NCBI GenBank assembly: GCA_903877385.1 | Contig: CAIRDP010000059.1 | Span: forward strand, 1-63,230 | DNA: 63,230 nucleotides | Origin: an uncultured Bacteroidales bacterium | GTDB taxonomy: Bacteria; Bacteroidota; Bacteroidia; Bacteroidales; FEN-979 | Reading direction: 5' to 3' | In this document: positions 18,563 to 27,410 of the stretch, one piece after another | Layout: every line of letters begins with the position of its first letter | Position numbering within the stretch: position 1 is the stretch's first letter | The notes under the pieces: model-generated | What the model was told of the DNA's origin: nothing | Seen by the model: only the letters and a program-made list of their open reading frames with translations | Databases searched by the model: none | Position numbers and translations under genes: made by a program

Positions 18563-19522
18563 TTAGATGTTATTGATTGTGTATTGCTCAAGAGCATGTT
18601 TTATCCTTACCGGCAATTCAGCTTCACCGATTTCCCTGGAAAGCAATATCATGTTTTTGATGGCGGTACTGTTCGAGATGCCATGACCAACGATAACGTT
18701 CCCGTTCACTCCCAGTATAGGGGTGCCGCCGTATATTTCGTAATTGAACCTGTCGAGATATGAATCTTTTATTCCGCGTTTTACCAGAACACGGTACATG
18801 GCTTCAACCTGCTTGAGAACGATATTGCCAACAAAGCCGTCACAAACGATTACATCCACATTGTCCCTGAATAATTCCCTGCCCTCTACATTTCCAATGA
18901 AATTATAATCTTTCGATTCCTTCATCAGCTGGAAAGCCGACTGTGTTGTAAGGCTTCCCTTTTTTTCTTCGGATCCGATGTTAAGAAGGCCAACCCTGGG
19001 ATTCTTAACATGAAATACATGCTCGGCAAAGAGTGAGCCCAGCAAACCGAACTGGTACATCACATCAGGTTTGGCATCAGGATTCGTCCCCACATCAATG
19101 AGAATCGACATCCCTCCGTTTTCCTTGGCGATGTATGCCGGAGAACTGGGGCGGATAATGCCCTGGATATTTCCAACACTATATATGGCCCCGACAAGCA
19201 TTGCCCCGCTGCTGCCTGCACTGGCAAAGGATTGTATCTCCTTATGCTTAAGCAGGCGGAAGCCGGTTGAAATACTTGAATTCGGTTTGTTGACAAGAGC
19301 TTTTGTGGGGCTTTCATCCATCTCAATAAGATCGGGAGCATCCACAATCTCAAAATCGGACGGATCTACATTTTCTTCCTTTAAAAAAGTAAGAATATGT
19401 TCCTTGTCACCAATTAACACGATCTTGTCGCTGGCAGGCAACTCTTTAAGAGCCATAATCGCACCATGCAAAGTGGCACTTGGAGCGAAATCACCTCCCA
19501 AAACATCTAAGCCGATCTTCAT
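18563..19522 (-). CDS. plsX: Phosphate acyltransferase PlsX
   Basis: PlsX makes acyl-phosphate from acyl-ACP for PlsY-dependent phosphatidic acid synthesis and works peripherally at the membrane. The 319-residue product starts [14 protein letters not shown] and contains the family segments [10 protein letters not shown]-like ([14 protein letters not shown]), STGAMLVGA-like ([13 protein letters not shown]), [19 protein letters not shown] and [12 protein letters not shown]. It is complete and in the expected operon context. Confidence 0.95.
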   Translation of the reverse strand: MKIGLDVLGGDFAPSATLHGAIMALKELPASDKIVLIGDKEHILTFLKEENVDPSDFEIVDAPDLIEMDESPTKALVNKPNSSISTGFRLLKHKEIQSFASAGSSGAMLVGAIYSVGNIQGIIRPSSPAYIAKENGGMSILIDVGTNPDAKPDVMYQFGLLGSLFAEHVFHVKNPRVGLLNIGSEEKKGSLTTQSAFQLMKESKDYNFIGNVEGRELFRDNVDVIVCDGFVGNIVLKQVEAMYRVLVKRGIKDSYLDRFNYEIYGGTPILGVNGNVIVGHGISNSTAIKNMILLSREIGEAELPVRIKHALEQYTINNI

Positions 19523-19582
19523 TAGTCAGAATTTAGTTAAACAACTGAATAATTAATCGGTGAATGATCCTGCATAACAGGA

Positions 19583-19768
19583 TTATTCTGCAGCAGCCTT
19601 TTCAATAGTCTGCTTCCCGCGGTAATAGCCGCATTCAGGACATACCCTATGGTAAAGAACTGGTGCGCCGCAATTCGAGCAAAGGGCAAAGGTAGGAGTT
19701 TCCGCCTTATCATGCGTACGTCTTTTATCTCTGCGTTGATTGGAAATTTTTCGTTTCGGATGTGGCAT
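19583..19768 (-). CDS. rpmF: Ribosomal protein L32
   Basis: This small component of the large ribosomal subunit has 61 residues. The start MPHPKRKISNQRRDKRR and the zinc ribbon CSNC-x(12)-CPEC are characteristic. The C-terminal extension RGKQTIEKAAAE is normal for Bacteroidota. It lies between yceD and plsX. Confidence 0.97.
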   Translation of the reverse strand: MPHPKRKISNQRRDKRRTHDKAETPTFALCSNCGAPVLYHRVCPECGYYRGKQTIEKAAAE

Positions 19769-19810
19769 ATGATATAATTGTTAATGTTAATTCGTATAAA
19801 TTTTCCTCAT

Positions 19811-19839
19811 TTGTCCATTGTACATTGTACATGGTACAT
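19811..19839. repeat. TTGTACA heptamer array (4 units)
   Basis: Units TTGTCCA, TTGTACA, TTGTACA and TGGTACA in tandem between yceD and rpmF. It is the reverse complement of the unit at 13903. Being inside an operon, it would be transcribed. Confidence 0.8.
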
Positions 19840-19846
19840 TTATTAT

Positions 19847-20353
19847 TTACTCTTTCAGTTTCTTCAGGACCTCCCAGCGGGGATCAGGGGCATGGGATTC
19901 CTTTAATTTCTCAAGTTTCTCCAAAACTTCAGGATTGCAAAGACTTCTTCCATTGCCGTCATCTTCATGTACCCTGTGAACAGGGAGCATCAGGCTGACA
20001 TATTCATAAATGAACTGGCTCAGGTCAAACCTGCCCTCCGATTCCTTGACTATCTGAACATCTTCACTCTCTTCCTCATTGTGGTCGCTGAGTTTGACAA
20101 CCAGGCTTTGCTGGCCATTTATCCTGATAACAAGCGGATCACCGCAACGGTCACAAACTGAATTCACACTCCCCCCGATATCGAAACGGAGAACGATCAT
20201 CCGGTCCTCCTTTTCCATTTCAATGTGAACCATGATATCACTGCCGCTGATGTCGGTAAAATGGTAATGTTCAAAGAACGACTGATCCAGCTTGAAATCA
20301 AAACTGTGAGTCCCGGGTTTCAACCCGCTGAACTGGATCTGATATTTTTCCAT
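19847..20353 (-). CDS. yceD: DUF177/YceD-family protein
   Basis: YceD-family proteins precede rpmF in many bacteria and have been linked to 23S rRNA or ribosome accumulation. The 168-residue product contains the SVNSVCDRCGDPL motif (CxxC) and the acidic EEESEDVQIV segment before FDLSQFIYEYVSLMLPVH, both typical. I chose MEKYQIQF as the start because an in-frame codon at 20383 lies inside the promoter's -7 box and could not be transcribed from it. Confidence 0.88.
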   Translation of the reverse strand: MEKYQIQFSGLKPGTHSFDFKLDQSFFEHYHFTDISGSDIMVHIEMEKEDRMIVLRFDIGGSVNSVCDRCGDPLVIRINGQQSLVVKLSDHNEEESEDVQIVKESEGRFDLSQFIYEYVSLMLPVHRVHEDDGNGRSLCNPEVLEKLEKLKESHAPDPRWEVLKKLKE

Positions 20354-20380
20354 CTTCTCCCCTATTCTTGAAAAAGCCTG

Positions 20381-20412
20381 CAAAATTAAAAATTAATTCG
20401 GTGACTACCAAA
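20381..20412 (-). promoter_or_regulatory. yceD-rpmF-plsX-fabH promoter
   Basis: On the minus strand TTTG (20412-20409), a 20-bp spacer and TAATTTTG (20388-20381) match the consensus closely. Confidence 0.75.
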
Positions 20413-20426
20413 ACTGTAATTCCTCA

Positions 20427-20434
20427 TATATTTG
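20427..20434 (+). promoter_or_regulatory. -7 element for the proline dehydrogenase gene
   Basis: TATATTTG lies 34 nt before the ATG and 14 bp from the divergent yceD promoter. No clear -33 element is present. Confidence 0.4.
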
Positions 20435-20468
20435 TATTTGCATACATTGAAATTTAAAATTCAGCCAT

Positions 20469-21380
20469 ATGTTCAATAAAATAATTGCCTGGATGATACC
20501 TTTCATGCCCGGGAAACTTGTATGGATATTCTCCAAAAAATATATTGCCGGCGAAACGATTGATGATGCAATAAAAATAAGTCGGAACCTCAATGCCAAT
20601 GGCATAAAGATCACTATTGACCTGTTGGGTGAATTCATCACGAACCTTGAACAGGCTGCAGAGAACAAACAGGCTTACCTCTCGATTATTGAAAGGGTGC
20701 AGAAAGAAAATATCGACGGGAACTATTCACTCAAACCCAGTAGTTTTGGACTGCTGCTCGACCCTGAAATTTGTTATAAATATATCCGTGAGATCGTTGC
20801 AAAAGCTGCTTCATATGGCAATTTTGTGAGAATCGACATGGAAGATTCCCCCTGTACCGATCGTGAAATAGAACTTTTCAGAAAGCTGAAAAAGGATTTT
20901 CCGGGGAATGTCGGCCTGGTCTTGCAGGCATACCTGAAACGCACACTTCAGGATATCAAAAACCTGAAAGACATTCACAGTGCAGGAACTCCTCTTAATT
21001 TCAGGCTATGCAAGGGTATTTATGTTGAGCCTGAAGCCATTGCCTTTAAAAAATACCAGGAGATCAACCGCCACTACCTGGAGGACCTTGAATATATGTT
21101 TGCAAATGGCTATTACCCCGGTATAGCAACCCATGACAGGCCCCTGGTTGAAGGAGCGTATCAAATAATCGAAAAATACAAGGTTCCGAAAGGCAGGTAC
21201 GAATTCCAGATGCTATACGGGGTAAGTCCTGAATTACGCAGTAGCATTGTCGAAAAAGGCCATGCCATGAGGGTGTATGTTCCGTTCGGTAAGGAATGGT
21301 TCGGTTACTCCACCCGCCGCCTCAAGGAAAACCCAAAGATGGCAAGCCTGATTATTAAAGCGATCTTTGTGAGAGGCTAA
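20469..21380 (+). CDS. Proline dehydrogenase
   Basis: This FAD enzyme oxidises L-proline to 1-pyrroline-5-carboxylate, passing electrons to quinone. The 303-residue product is the compact, stand-alone PRODH barrel, not the PutA fusion. Visible motifs are the FAD/substrate strands LQAYLKRT and RLCKGIY, IATHDRPL, FQMLYGV, and the C-terminal substrate-binding GYSTRRLKENP with the paired arginines. No P5C dehydrogenase is adjacent. It converges on a large flavin/iron-sulfur oxidoreductase that resembles dye-linked proline/hydroxyproline dehydrogenases, which hints at amino-acid catabolism in this locus. Confidence 0.92.
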   Translation: MFNKIIAWMIPFMPGKLVWIFSKKYIAGETIDDAIKISRNLNANGIKITIDLLGEFITNLEQAAENKQAYLSIIERVQKENIDGNYSLKPSSFGLLLDPEICYKYIREIVAKAASYGNFVRIDMEDSPCTDREIELFRKLKKDFPGNVGLVLQAYLKRTLQDIKNLKDIHSAGTPLNFRLCKGIYVEPEAIAFKKYQEINRHYLEDLEYMFANGYYPGIATHDRPLVEGAYQIIEKYKVPKGRYEFQMLYGVSPELRSSIVEKGHAMRVYVPFGKEWFGYSTRRLKENPKMASLIIKAIFVRG

Positions 21381-21383
21381 GGA

Positions 21384-21476
21384 ATATTGAATATTGAACA
21401 TTGAACTTTGAATGACGAACGGAAATGGTTGAATTCTGTAATTCAAAATTCGTTGTTCGTTATTCGTTATTCATTA
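21384..21476. repeat. Low-complexity ATTGAA / ATTCG repeat cluster
   Basis: The 93-bp gap between two converging genes is made almost wholly of near-repeats: GAATATTGAATATTGAAC-type units on the left and CGTTATTCGTTATTC-type units on the right, which are roughly complementary. Similar material occurs at 49158-49188. No terminator-like T-run is visible. Confidence 0.7.
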
Positions 21477-24400
21477 CTTAAACGCTTTCTCCGGCATCCC
21501 GTCCCCGCCCAGCTTCAGCCTCTCAAAATACCCGGGCGTTTGTTTCCCCCTCAGTTTGTCAACATACATTTTGGCAAGATACTGGCTAAGCATAAAGCCC
21601 TGCCCTCTCAGCCCGAGGAACAACCCCAGCTCAGGGTCTATCACCATTCTCGGTTCCACATAGTACCCGGCCCACACAGCCTGGAAGCCAACCGATGACA
21701 ACTCGGGGATCCAGTTTGTGAATACTTCGGAAGATATCTCCAGGAAATCCTCGGTATTGACTTTAATGTTTTTCTCAGCTTCCTGGGAGTCTACTGCAGG
21801 TGAAGCACAGCCGATGATCTGTCCTGTTTCTCCAAGCTGCTGTCCGTAAACAGCCGAGAATCCTTTATACCTCCTCCTGTCGATAAGCATAGGCAGCGGG
21901 CTGCCGTTAATTCCCAGCATCGGCAACCTTCGGGTTATAAATGCCTGGTGCTTCACAGCATACAGACCTGTGTCATGGCCCAGGGATTTGGCGAATTTGC
22001 CTCCTTCAGGGCCAAGGGCATTAACAAAGATCTCCGTCTCGTATTCCACGTATTCTTTTTTATGGTTCATTACCAGGACTTTGTAATGCCCGTTAAACTG
22101 CTGTACATCCACAAGCCGGCAATCTTCCTCCACTTTCCCTCCTTTTTCTATGCCAATCCGGCGGATCAGGTCTATGACCCGGCCCGGGGTAGCCTGCCAG
22201 CAATTTCTCGTGATCAGGGCTGCACTGTAATTTGTCATTGCGGTATTGATCCTGGGCGAGATCTCCTTACGGAAGTCTTTCGGCCCGACCATAATGGCAT
22301 CGGACCAGGCCATCGACGCCTCAAGTGCCAGGTACATCTGCTCATCATGAGCAAAAGTGACATACAGTATCGGCCTGAAGTCGATGTTATGAACAGCCTG
22401 GAGGTCTTTGAATATTTCCAGGTTATGATTTGCAATATCGCTGAGTTCAGGAACTGAGAAATTCGGACGGCCGCCTGCAATGTTACGCCAGGAGGCGCCC
22501 CTGCCGTAATTTACCAGAACAGGCTCCATTCCTGCCTCGCTCAAGTAACGAAACAGGGAACTTCCCGCCATACCGCCGCCGGCCACCAGTGAGCGAACCT
22601 TGATTTTCTCTGTTTTCTTCCCGTTGATTTCGGTAATCACCTGTTCGTGAACATTCCGGGGATACAGCTCCCCCATGGCAACCTGGTTCGACAACGGCCC
22701 CCGGGGTGTAGGTTCTCCCACTATGCTGATCCCTGTCCCTGCCAGTCGTGTCTTGAGGCGTTTGATGCAGCGTTTCCCGCGGCATGCTCCCATTCCCAGG
22801 CGGGTTGTATGCTTTACCTCATCCACCGAGATAAACTTCCTCTCGCCTATCACTTCCATGATCTCGTCAAGGGTTACGTCGTCGCAATGGCAAACATAGG
22901 TTGGTTCTTCCGATTCATGCCTGTGAGGCTTGAATGTGACAGGCTCAGGGTAATTCGCTTTGGCAATAAATCCTCTCACACCAACAAGGTCTTCACCATG
23001 GATGTCAATGGCCTTTACACGGGCAATGTTTGTCTTATTCGGTTTTCTTAAGATTTTCTCTACAATGCCCTCTCCAAGCTTTTTCCCCTGGTTATCGACA
23101 AGGTAACATTCAGATTTTTCATCAACTGCATATTCAATCGGAAGGAATAACCAGTCTTTTTTGAAATTATATCCGAAAATAGCCAGTCCGGGGCACTGGA
23201 ACACGCAATCCATGCAACCTGTACATTTATTAAAATCTATTTCAGGGACAGTGCTTGTGGATGACTTGGTGATGGCCCCGTTGGGGCATGCAAATGCACA
23301 GGGATTGCAGGCAAAACCATATAGGCAGTCAATCAGAACAAAACCTTTTTCATTCATCCTCTCCCGGGAAGGAATATAAGGTTCCTGTATCACCCTGACC
23401 GGATGCTGCTGTGAATCGATATATTCCTTTGATAAAGCGAGAAACGCATCGTAATCGTAACGTTCCCCCATCTCCTGGAGGATCTCATAGGCAACCTGTT
23501 TGCCCCTGAGCACAGCGCTTGTACCTTCGCCTATGCGTATTGAGTCCCCTGCTCCGAAACATTTTCTACCGAAGACTTCATTTCCCTTGATCAGCAACTG
23601 GTCGTCGCATACAAGGCCGGTACAGATATTGATTGCGTCAATCCCGTCAATCACTTTTTCGGTACCCGGAATGGGTTTGAAATTTTTGCATTCGGCTACA
23701 ACAGCGCCCGTAATGCCGTCATGCGTTTCGTTCGGAATGGCTTTAAGCAGGATATGCGAAGTCAGAACCGAGATGCCCAGCCTTCTTACCCTGTTTGCCT
23801 GCACCGGGAACCCTCCTTCATCGGGAAGGGCCTCAATGATGGCTTTTACCTTTGCCCCGGCCTGCATAAGCTGGTAGGAAGTGAGGTACCCGATGTTTCC
23901 GGCCCCCACGGTCAGCACATTTTTCCCAAGCAGGGTGAGCTCGTTGTTCATCATCTTCTGAACTACTGCTGCCGTGAAAACACCAGGGAGGTCATCATTT
24001 TCGAAGGTCGGCATGAAAGGTACCGCCCCTGTTGCAACGATAAGGAACTCACTGTCGACAAAATAAATTTCGTCGGTAAGGATATTCTTAACGGCCAGCC
24101 GGCCACCTTCGAGTATATCCCAAACTGTCGAATTAAGAAATATCCCTTCGTGGCTTTCCCCGGCCAGGGTTTTGGCGATATCGAATCCCCGCATCCCCCC
24201 GAATTTCTTTTCCTTTTCAAAGAAAAAAAACTGGTGGGTCTGCATAAGGAACTGTCCGCCGATCTTATCGTTATTATCAATAACAATGCTATCGACTTTA
24301 TGCCTGTTCAATTCTTCCCTTGCTGCAAGTCCGGCAGGACCTGATCCTATAATAACCACTGTTGACTTATAGACTTTAAGCGGTTCATCCCTGGTGACTT

Positions 24401-24707
24401 TCGAGGGGTCAGGCTCATAATTACGGGGAATCTCCTTCACTTCCTTTACACCCTCCAGCCTGGTGATACAGATACGCTTGATCTGGCCATCGACCAGCAT
24501 TTCACAAGCCCCGCATTTCCCGATACCGCATTCAAGGCTTCGTTCGCGGTTTTTAAGACTGTGGCTGTGCACAGGGAAGCCAGCCTGGTGCAAGGCGGCT
24601 GCAATAGTGAATCCCATATCGCCTGTTATCTCCCTGCCTTCAAATTTAAAAGTGCTTAACCTTGGTTCGGGAATATCGAGAATGGGGTGTTTGTTGATCT
24701 TGTACAT
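21474..24707 (-). CDS. Multi-domain flavin/iron-sulfur amino-acid dehydrogenase-like fusion
   Basis: This is a 1077-residue fusion. Domains in order: plant-type 2Fe-2S domain with Cys60, 65, 68 and 80 (ECGIGKCGACEM); a two-dinucleotide flavoprotein disulfide-reductase-like domain (GSGPAG at 121, second GAGNIG near 267); two 4Fe-4S clusters (about 460-520, CNPCAFACP and CTGCMDCVFQCPG); a BFD-like 2Fe-2S domain (about 600-650, CHCDDVTLDE and GACRGKRC); and a DAO-type FAD domain (about 703-1050, AGGGMAGSS). The parts match HcnA/HcnB/HcnC, sarcosine oxidase alpha/beta and dye-linked proline/hydroxyproline dehydrogenase subunits, usually separate polypeptides. Substrate is unknown; an amino or imino acid is likely. 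No signal peptide is visible. Confidence 0.85.
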   Translation of the reverse strand: MYKINKHPILDIPEPRLSTFKFEGREITGDMGFTIAAALHQAGFPVHSHSLKNRERSLECGIGKCGACEMLVDGQIKRICITRLEGVKEVKEIPRNYEPDPSKVTRDEPLKVYKSTVVIIGSGPAGLAAREELNRHKVDSIVIDNNDKIGGQFLMQTHQFFFFEKEKKFGGMRGFDIAKTLAGESHEGIFLNSTVWDILEGGRLAVKNILTDEIYFVDSEFLIVATGAVPFMPTFENDDLPGVFTAAVVQKMMNNELTLLGKNVLTVGAGNIGYLTSYQLMQAGAKVKAIIEALPDEGGFPVQANRVRRLGISVLTSHILLKAIPNETHDGITGAVVAECKNFKPIPGTEKVIDGIDAINICTGLVCDDQLLIKGNEVFGRKCFGAGDSIRIGEGTSAVLRGKQVAYEILQEMGERYDYDAFLALSKEYIDSQQHPVRVIQEPYIPSRERMNEKGFVLIDCLYGFACNPCAFACPNGAITKSSTSTVPEIDFNKCTGCMDCVFQCPGLAIFGYNFKKDWLFLPIEYAVDEKSECYLVDNQGKKLGEGIVEKILRKPNKTNIARVKAIDIHGEDLVGVRGFIAKANYPEPVTFKPHRHESEEPTYVCHCDDVTLDEIMEVIGERKFISVDEVKHTTRLGMGACRGKRCIKRLKTRLAGTGISIVGEPTPRGPLSNQVAMGELYPRNVHEQVITEINGKKTEKIKVRSLVAGGGMAGSSLFRYLSEAGMEPVLVNYGRGASWRNIAGGRPNFSVPELSDIANHNLEIFKDLQAVHNIDFRPILYVTFAHDEQMYLALEASMAWSDAIMVGPKDFRKEISPRINTAMTNYSAALITRNCWQATPGRVIDLIRRIGIEKGGKVEEDCRLVDVQQFNGHYKVLVMNHKKEYVEYETEIFVNALGPEGGKFAKSLGHDTGLYAVKHQAFITRRLPMLGINGSPLPMLIDRRRYKGFSAVYGQQLGETGQIIGCASPAVDSQEAEKNIKVNTEDFLEISSEVFTNWIPELSSVGFQAVWAGYYVEPRMVIDPELGLFLGLRGQGFMLSQYLAKMYVDKLRGKQTPGYFERLKLGGDGMPEKAFK

Positions 24708-24886
24708 AAGAATGGGAATAGTGAAATTGGTGAATTGATGAAACGGCGAAGTTTACTGAACGGAAGAATAATCAGGGAGGTGATGACCGGGTTTGATTAA
24801 TAAAATTCATAAAGAGTACACCCTAGTTTAAACGAGGGTACAAAAATACATAAATTTTTCAGGAGCAGGAGAAGCTGTGAAATTTG

Positions 24887-25822
24887 TCACAAATGAACAT
24901 CGAACCCGAAGGAAAGAAGGGTTTCCATTTGCAATTTCCGGCTCACGTCCTCATCATAAATCAACCTGGTTTGCAGGCTTGTTTTCAGGAAACTGTTGAT
25001 CTTGTATGCAAAAAGGCTTTTCATGGTCATATCCACAGTCGATTTGTCGGCTTTAAACAGAAGCAGGTCACAGTCCCAGTGAAATTTTTTCCCTATCATC
25101 CTGTCGATTAGCAGGTGGAGGCTGAAACCGTATTCAAGAAAACTGCACTTGCCTTTTTCAACTCCGCAAAACGAATCCCGGCCCGTTTTTTCGAAAATAC
25201 TGCGGTCGTTTATATAAGTCAGTTTAGCCGAACTGATACCCACATCAAGCGTTCCGGTTTCAGTGAAATTAAACCCAAAGCCTCCCGAAAAAGTACAGAC
25301 AAGAGGAGTAAGGAAAGAAGAACTTATTGTTTTAACAACCGAACCTCCCGCCCCCTGTGAGATGTCCCATGCATTAAATATCCTGGTTGTAAGTATTGAT
25401 GAAGCTGTTAGCTGAACATATTTTTTCAAATCATAAGATATCCTGCTGGTGAGGGTATTCTCGTCGGGCTGAAATTTACAAAGGCTGTCGATGTAATATA
25501 CAAGCCCGAGATTATGGACCAGGTCGTTGGTAAACAGGAATTTTTTCGAAGATACCCTGAATTTATATTTGAGGCTTTGAAGGAAAGCCAACTGTCCGGC
25601 AGTTTTATCCGGCTGGCCATTCATGAAATAACAGCCTGAGAGGGCAAGGCTGTAACCGAATTCATTCGTGAATCTGAAACGCCTGGGCAATTTTGAAAAG
25701 TCAGCCCTGAACACGAGTGAATTGCCTGAGCTGTCCCAGTATAAGTCCTGGGCCATAAGGCGTGCCGACAGAAAAAATGCAGCAGGCAGCAAGGCCAGGA
25801 AACGTTTTCTCCCCATTGTCAT
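24887..25822 (-). CDS. Exported DUF3078-like outer-membrane protein
   Basis: The 311-residue protein has a signal peptide (FLALLPAAFFLSARLMAQ). The mature region of alternating hydrophobic strands resembles the Bacteroidota DUF3078 group, with FTNDLVHNLGLVYY, DENTLTSRISYDL and a terminal LLSFGFDVHL strand. A beta-barrel is likely; function is unknown. The downstream gap to the large oxidoreductase (about 180 bp) carries no gene. It follows the lipoprotein gene at 25856 on the same strand with 33 nt between. Confidence 0.6.
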   Translation of the reverse strand: MTMGRKRFLALLPAAFFLSARLMAQDLYWDSSGNSLVFRADFSKLPRRFRFTNEFGYSLALSGCYFMNGQPDKTAGQLAFLQSLKYKFRVSSKKFLFTNDLVHNLGLVYYIDSLCKFQPDENTLTSRISYDLKKYVQLTASSILTTRIFNAWDISQGAGGSVVKTISSSFLTPLVCTFSGGFGFNFTETGTLDVGISSAKLTYINDRSIFEKTGRDSFCGVEKGKCSFLEYGFSLHLLIDRMIGKKFHWDCDLLLFKADKSTVDMTMKSLFAYKINSFLKTSLQTRLIYDEDVSRKLQMETLLSFGFDVHL

Positions 25823-25855
25823 TCCATGATATTTTGATCAAGAATCCGGGAATAG

Positions 25856-26473
25856 TCATCGTATCCCGGTTTCGGTCCGTATCAGCTTCCCCGAAGTATT
25901 CCAGAAATCGAGAATGTCCATATTGACAAACACTATATTCATTTTACCGATTTTTGCAGGCTGTGAATTAAGGGCCGAAGCAGCAATGTTAAAGCTGGCT
26001 TCGTTTATTTTTCCCATAAATTTCGCCCAGAAAATAACGCAGGTAAAAGCATAGCCCGAAGGATCGAGATCTGCTTTTTCACCTACAGCAAGCAGGTTTC
26101 TTTTAAGTTTCCCAAATGTAGTGAGGGAATCGATTCTGTATGCCTGGTTTACTTTCAGGTTCCCTGCGAAATCCGCTTCAATTCCTGAACAAAAAGTTGA
26201 ATCCTGGGTAATGATCCGGTATCCTGCCTGGTTGTAAAACTGTGACCTTCCCGGCAGGTTTTTATTTTTAAACCAGTCCACCAGGGCAGCAGAATCCCTG
26301 AAAACGCAAAAATACCCGGAATAGGCAGGAGAATACCGGTTCAGATCTTTTCGAACCGATTCAAGGGATTCTATTTGCGGATCTTTTACCTCGTATCTTC
26401 TCATGAGGGCCGATTTGCAAGCCGGGAGGCCCGACATTATTACGGCCATTGTAAAATAGAGCAGTTTCTTCAT
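25856..26473 (-). CDS. Putative lipoprotein of unknown function
   Basis: The 205-residue product starts MKKLLYFTMAVIMSGLPAC, a lipoprotein signal with Cys19; the in-frame start at 26494 would add seven charged residues ahead of the signal and is less likely. I do not recognise the mature part. It contains two apparent strands-and-helix units (DSAALVDWFKNKNLPG and AYRIDSLTTFGKLKRN) and no catalytic motif I can name. It precedes the DUF3078-like gene and may form a unit with it. Confidence 0.6.
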   Translation of the reverse strand: MKKLLYFTMAVIMSGLPACKSALMRRYEVKDPQIESLESVRKDLNRYSPAYSGYFCVFRDSAALVDWFKNKNLPGRSQFYNQAGYRIITQDSTFCSGIEADFAGNLKVNQAYRIDSLTTFGKLKRNLLAVGEKADLDPSGYAFTCVIFWAKFMGKINEASFNIAASALNSQPAKIGKMNIVFVNMDILDFWNTSGKLIRTETGIR

Positions 26474-26524
26474 GGCTTTTTGATTTCTTCTCATACAGAA
26501 TCATTTATATTGTTTTACTTAGTT

Positions 26525-26561
26525 TGTCCGGCGGAAAAAGCTGAGCTTTTTCCGCCGGACA
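26525..26561. repeat. 37-nt near-perfect palindrome (18-bp arms, 1-nt loop)
   Basis: The left arm TGTCCGGCGGAAAAAGCT (26525-26542) is exactly complementary to 26544-26561 around a single G. It lies between two minus-strand genes. It is GC-rich at the base and A/T-rich near the tip, with no strong T-run on either side. It could be a terminator-like hairpin, an mRNA-stabilising stem or a protein-binding palindrome. Confidence 0.9.
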
Positions 26562-26603
26562 CATCCATTACTTCCCGTTTATAATACTGCTCCAACCCCA
26601 CTG

Positions 26604-27095
26604 TTAAAGCGGGAAAGCAACAGTATATGTTTGCGCTGATGCATCATAGGAAACATGGAAAGTGCCTGGATTGATGGTCACCGGCCGCATTGAACCAAGC
26701 AGTTTTGTCACGGCATCGGAAAAGGTATAGGGATCTTCAAATGTCAGACTGCCTTTCTTGAAATATGAAAGTGCAAATCCGTTCTCATATCTCAGCAGCT
26801 CTTCCTCGGTAACCATAAGTTCAAGCTGTCCTGCAGCATTGATCCTGGCCTGGGCCTGGCAATAGTTCTGCCCTCCACCAATGGCTTTATCGCTGCCAAA
26901 CTGAATATCAAAACAGATCCCGAATCCTGATTTGCAATCCATCTTAGGACGATGGAAGGTTAAAATGAGCTTTATCCAAACCGAGTATGACGGCAAGGGG
27001 CCCGGGTTTACATTAATGGTGTTTAACTTTCCGGCATGCACTGCACCGGCTGTCATCAGTATGCTTAATAAGCAAAGGCTTATAATCTTTTTCAT
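26604..27095 (-). CDS. Secreted protein of unknown function
   Basis: The 163-residue product has a signal peptide (MKKIISLCLLSILMTAGAVHA) and a mature part of about 140 residues. That part holds three cysteines (CKSGFGIC and NYC) and a C-terminal beta-rich segment (TFHVSYDASAQTYTVAFPL). I do not recognise a family. The cysteines suggest a disulfide-bonded periplasmic or secreted protein. It stands upstream of the 37-nt palindrome. Confidence 0.6.
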   Translation of the reverse strand: MKKIISLCLLSILMTAGAVHAGKLNTINVNPGPLPSYSVWIKLILTFHRPKMDCKSGFGICFDIQFGSDKAIGGGQNYCQAQARINAAGQLELMVTEEELLRYENGFALSYFKKGSLTFEDPYTFSDAVTKLLGSMRPVTINPGTFHVSYDASAQTYTVAFPL

Positions 27096-27410
27096 GGCTT
27101 TCAGGTTTTATTGTTTCTGCTCCTTTAACGGGGAGAAGTTCCGCCGGGCCTGCTTTAACCGGGGAGACCCTGTCCCGTCCTTATAATATCCGTATCAGAA
27201 AATCAAAAGTCCAATGTTAACTTGTATCCACGATTCCCCCTTTCTTTTTCTACTTAATCCGTCATGGACCAGAAAGTGATATGCCATCCGAAAAAAAAAT
27301 ATTTAATCCAATAGGAATCATTATTTTAGAAGAAACGCTTGGAAATTATCCGAAAAATTTTTAGTATCTTTGCAGCCGGATTTGAATCAGGAAGAAAATT
27401 TAGAGAAATC
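27096..27410. other. Intergenic region between divergent genes
   Basis: I see no gene in this 315-bp stretch. It contains two near-copies of TTTAACGGGGAGA (27125-27137 and 27153-27166) and the -7 element of the next gene at its right end. Confidence 0.5.
27365..27372 (+). promoter_or_regulatory. -7 element for the starch-synthase-like gene
   Basis: TATCTTTG matches TAnnTTTG, with a TTG 23 bp upstream (27339-27341), slightly long. It lies after the nominal TTG start at 27339, which makes the ATG at 27411 the likely start. Confidence 0.5.

Noticed and set aside
21234-21446. Minus-strand reading frame of 70 residues after proline dehydrogenase
   Set aside because: It is made of antisense proline dehydrogenase and low-complexity repeat, with no sign of coding selection.
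26525-26561. Inverted repeat of an insertion sequence
   Set aside because: The arms are adjacent with no transposase between them, so it is a hairpin and not a pair of element ends.
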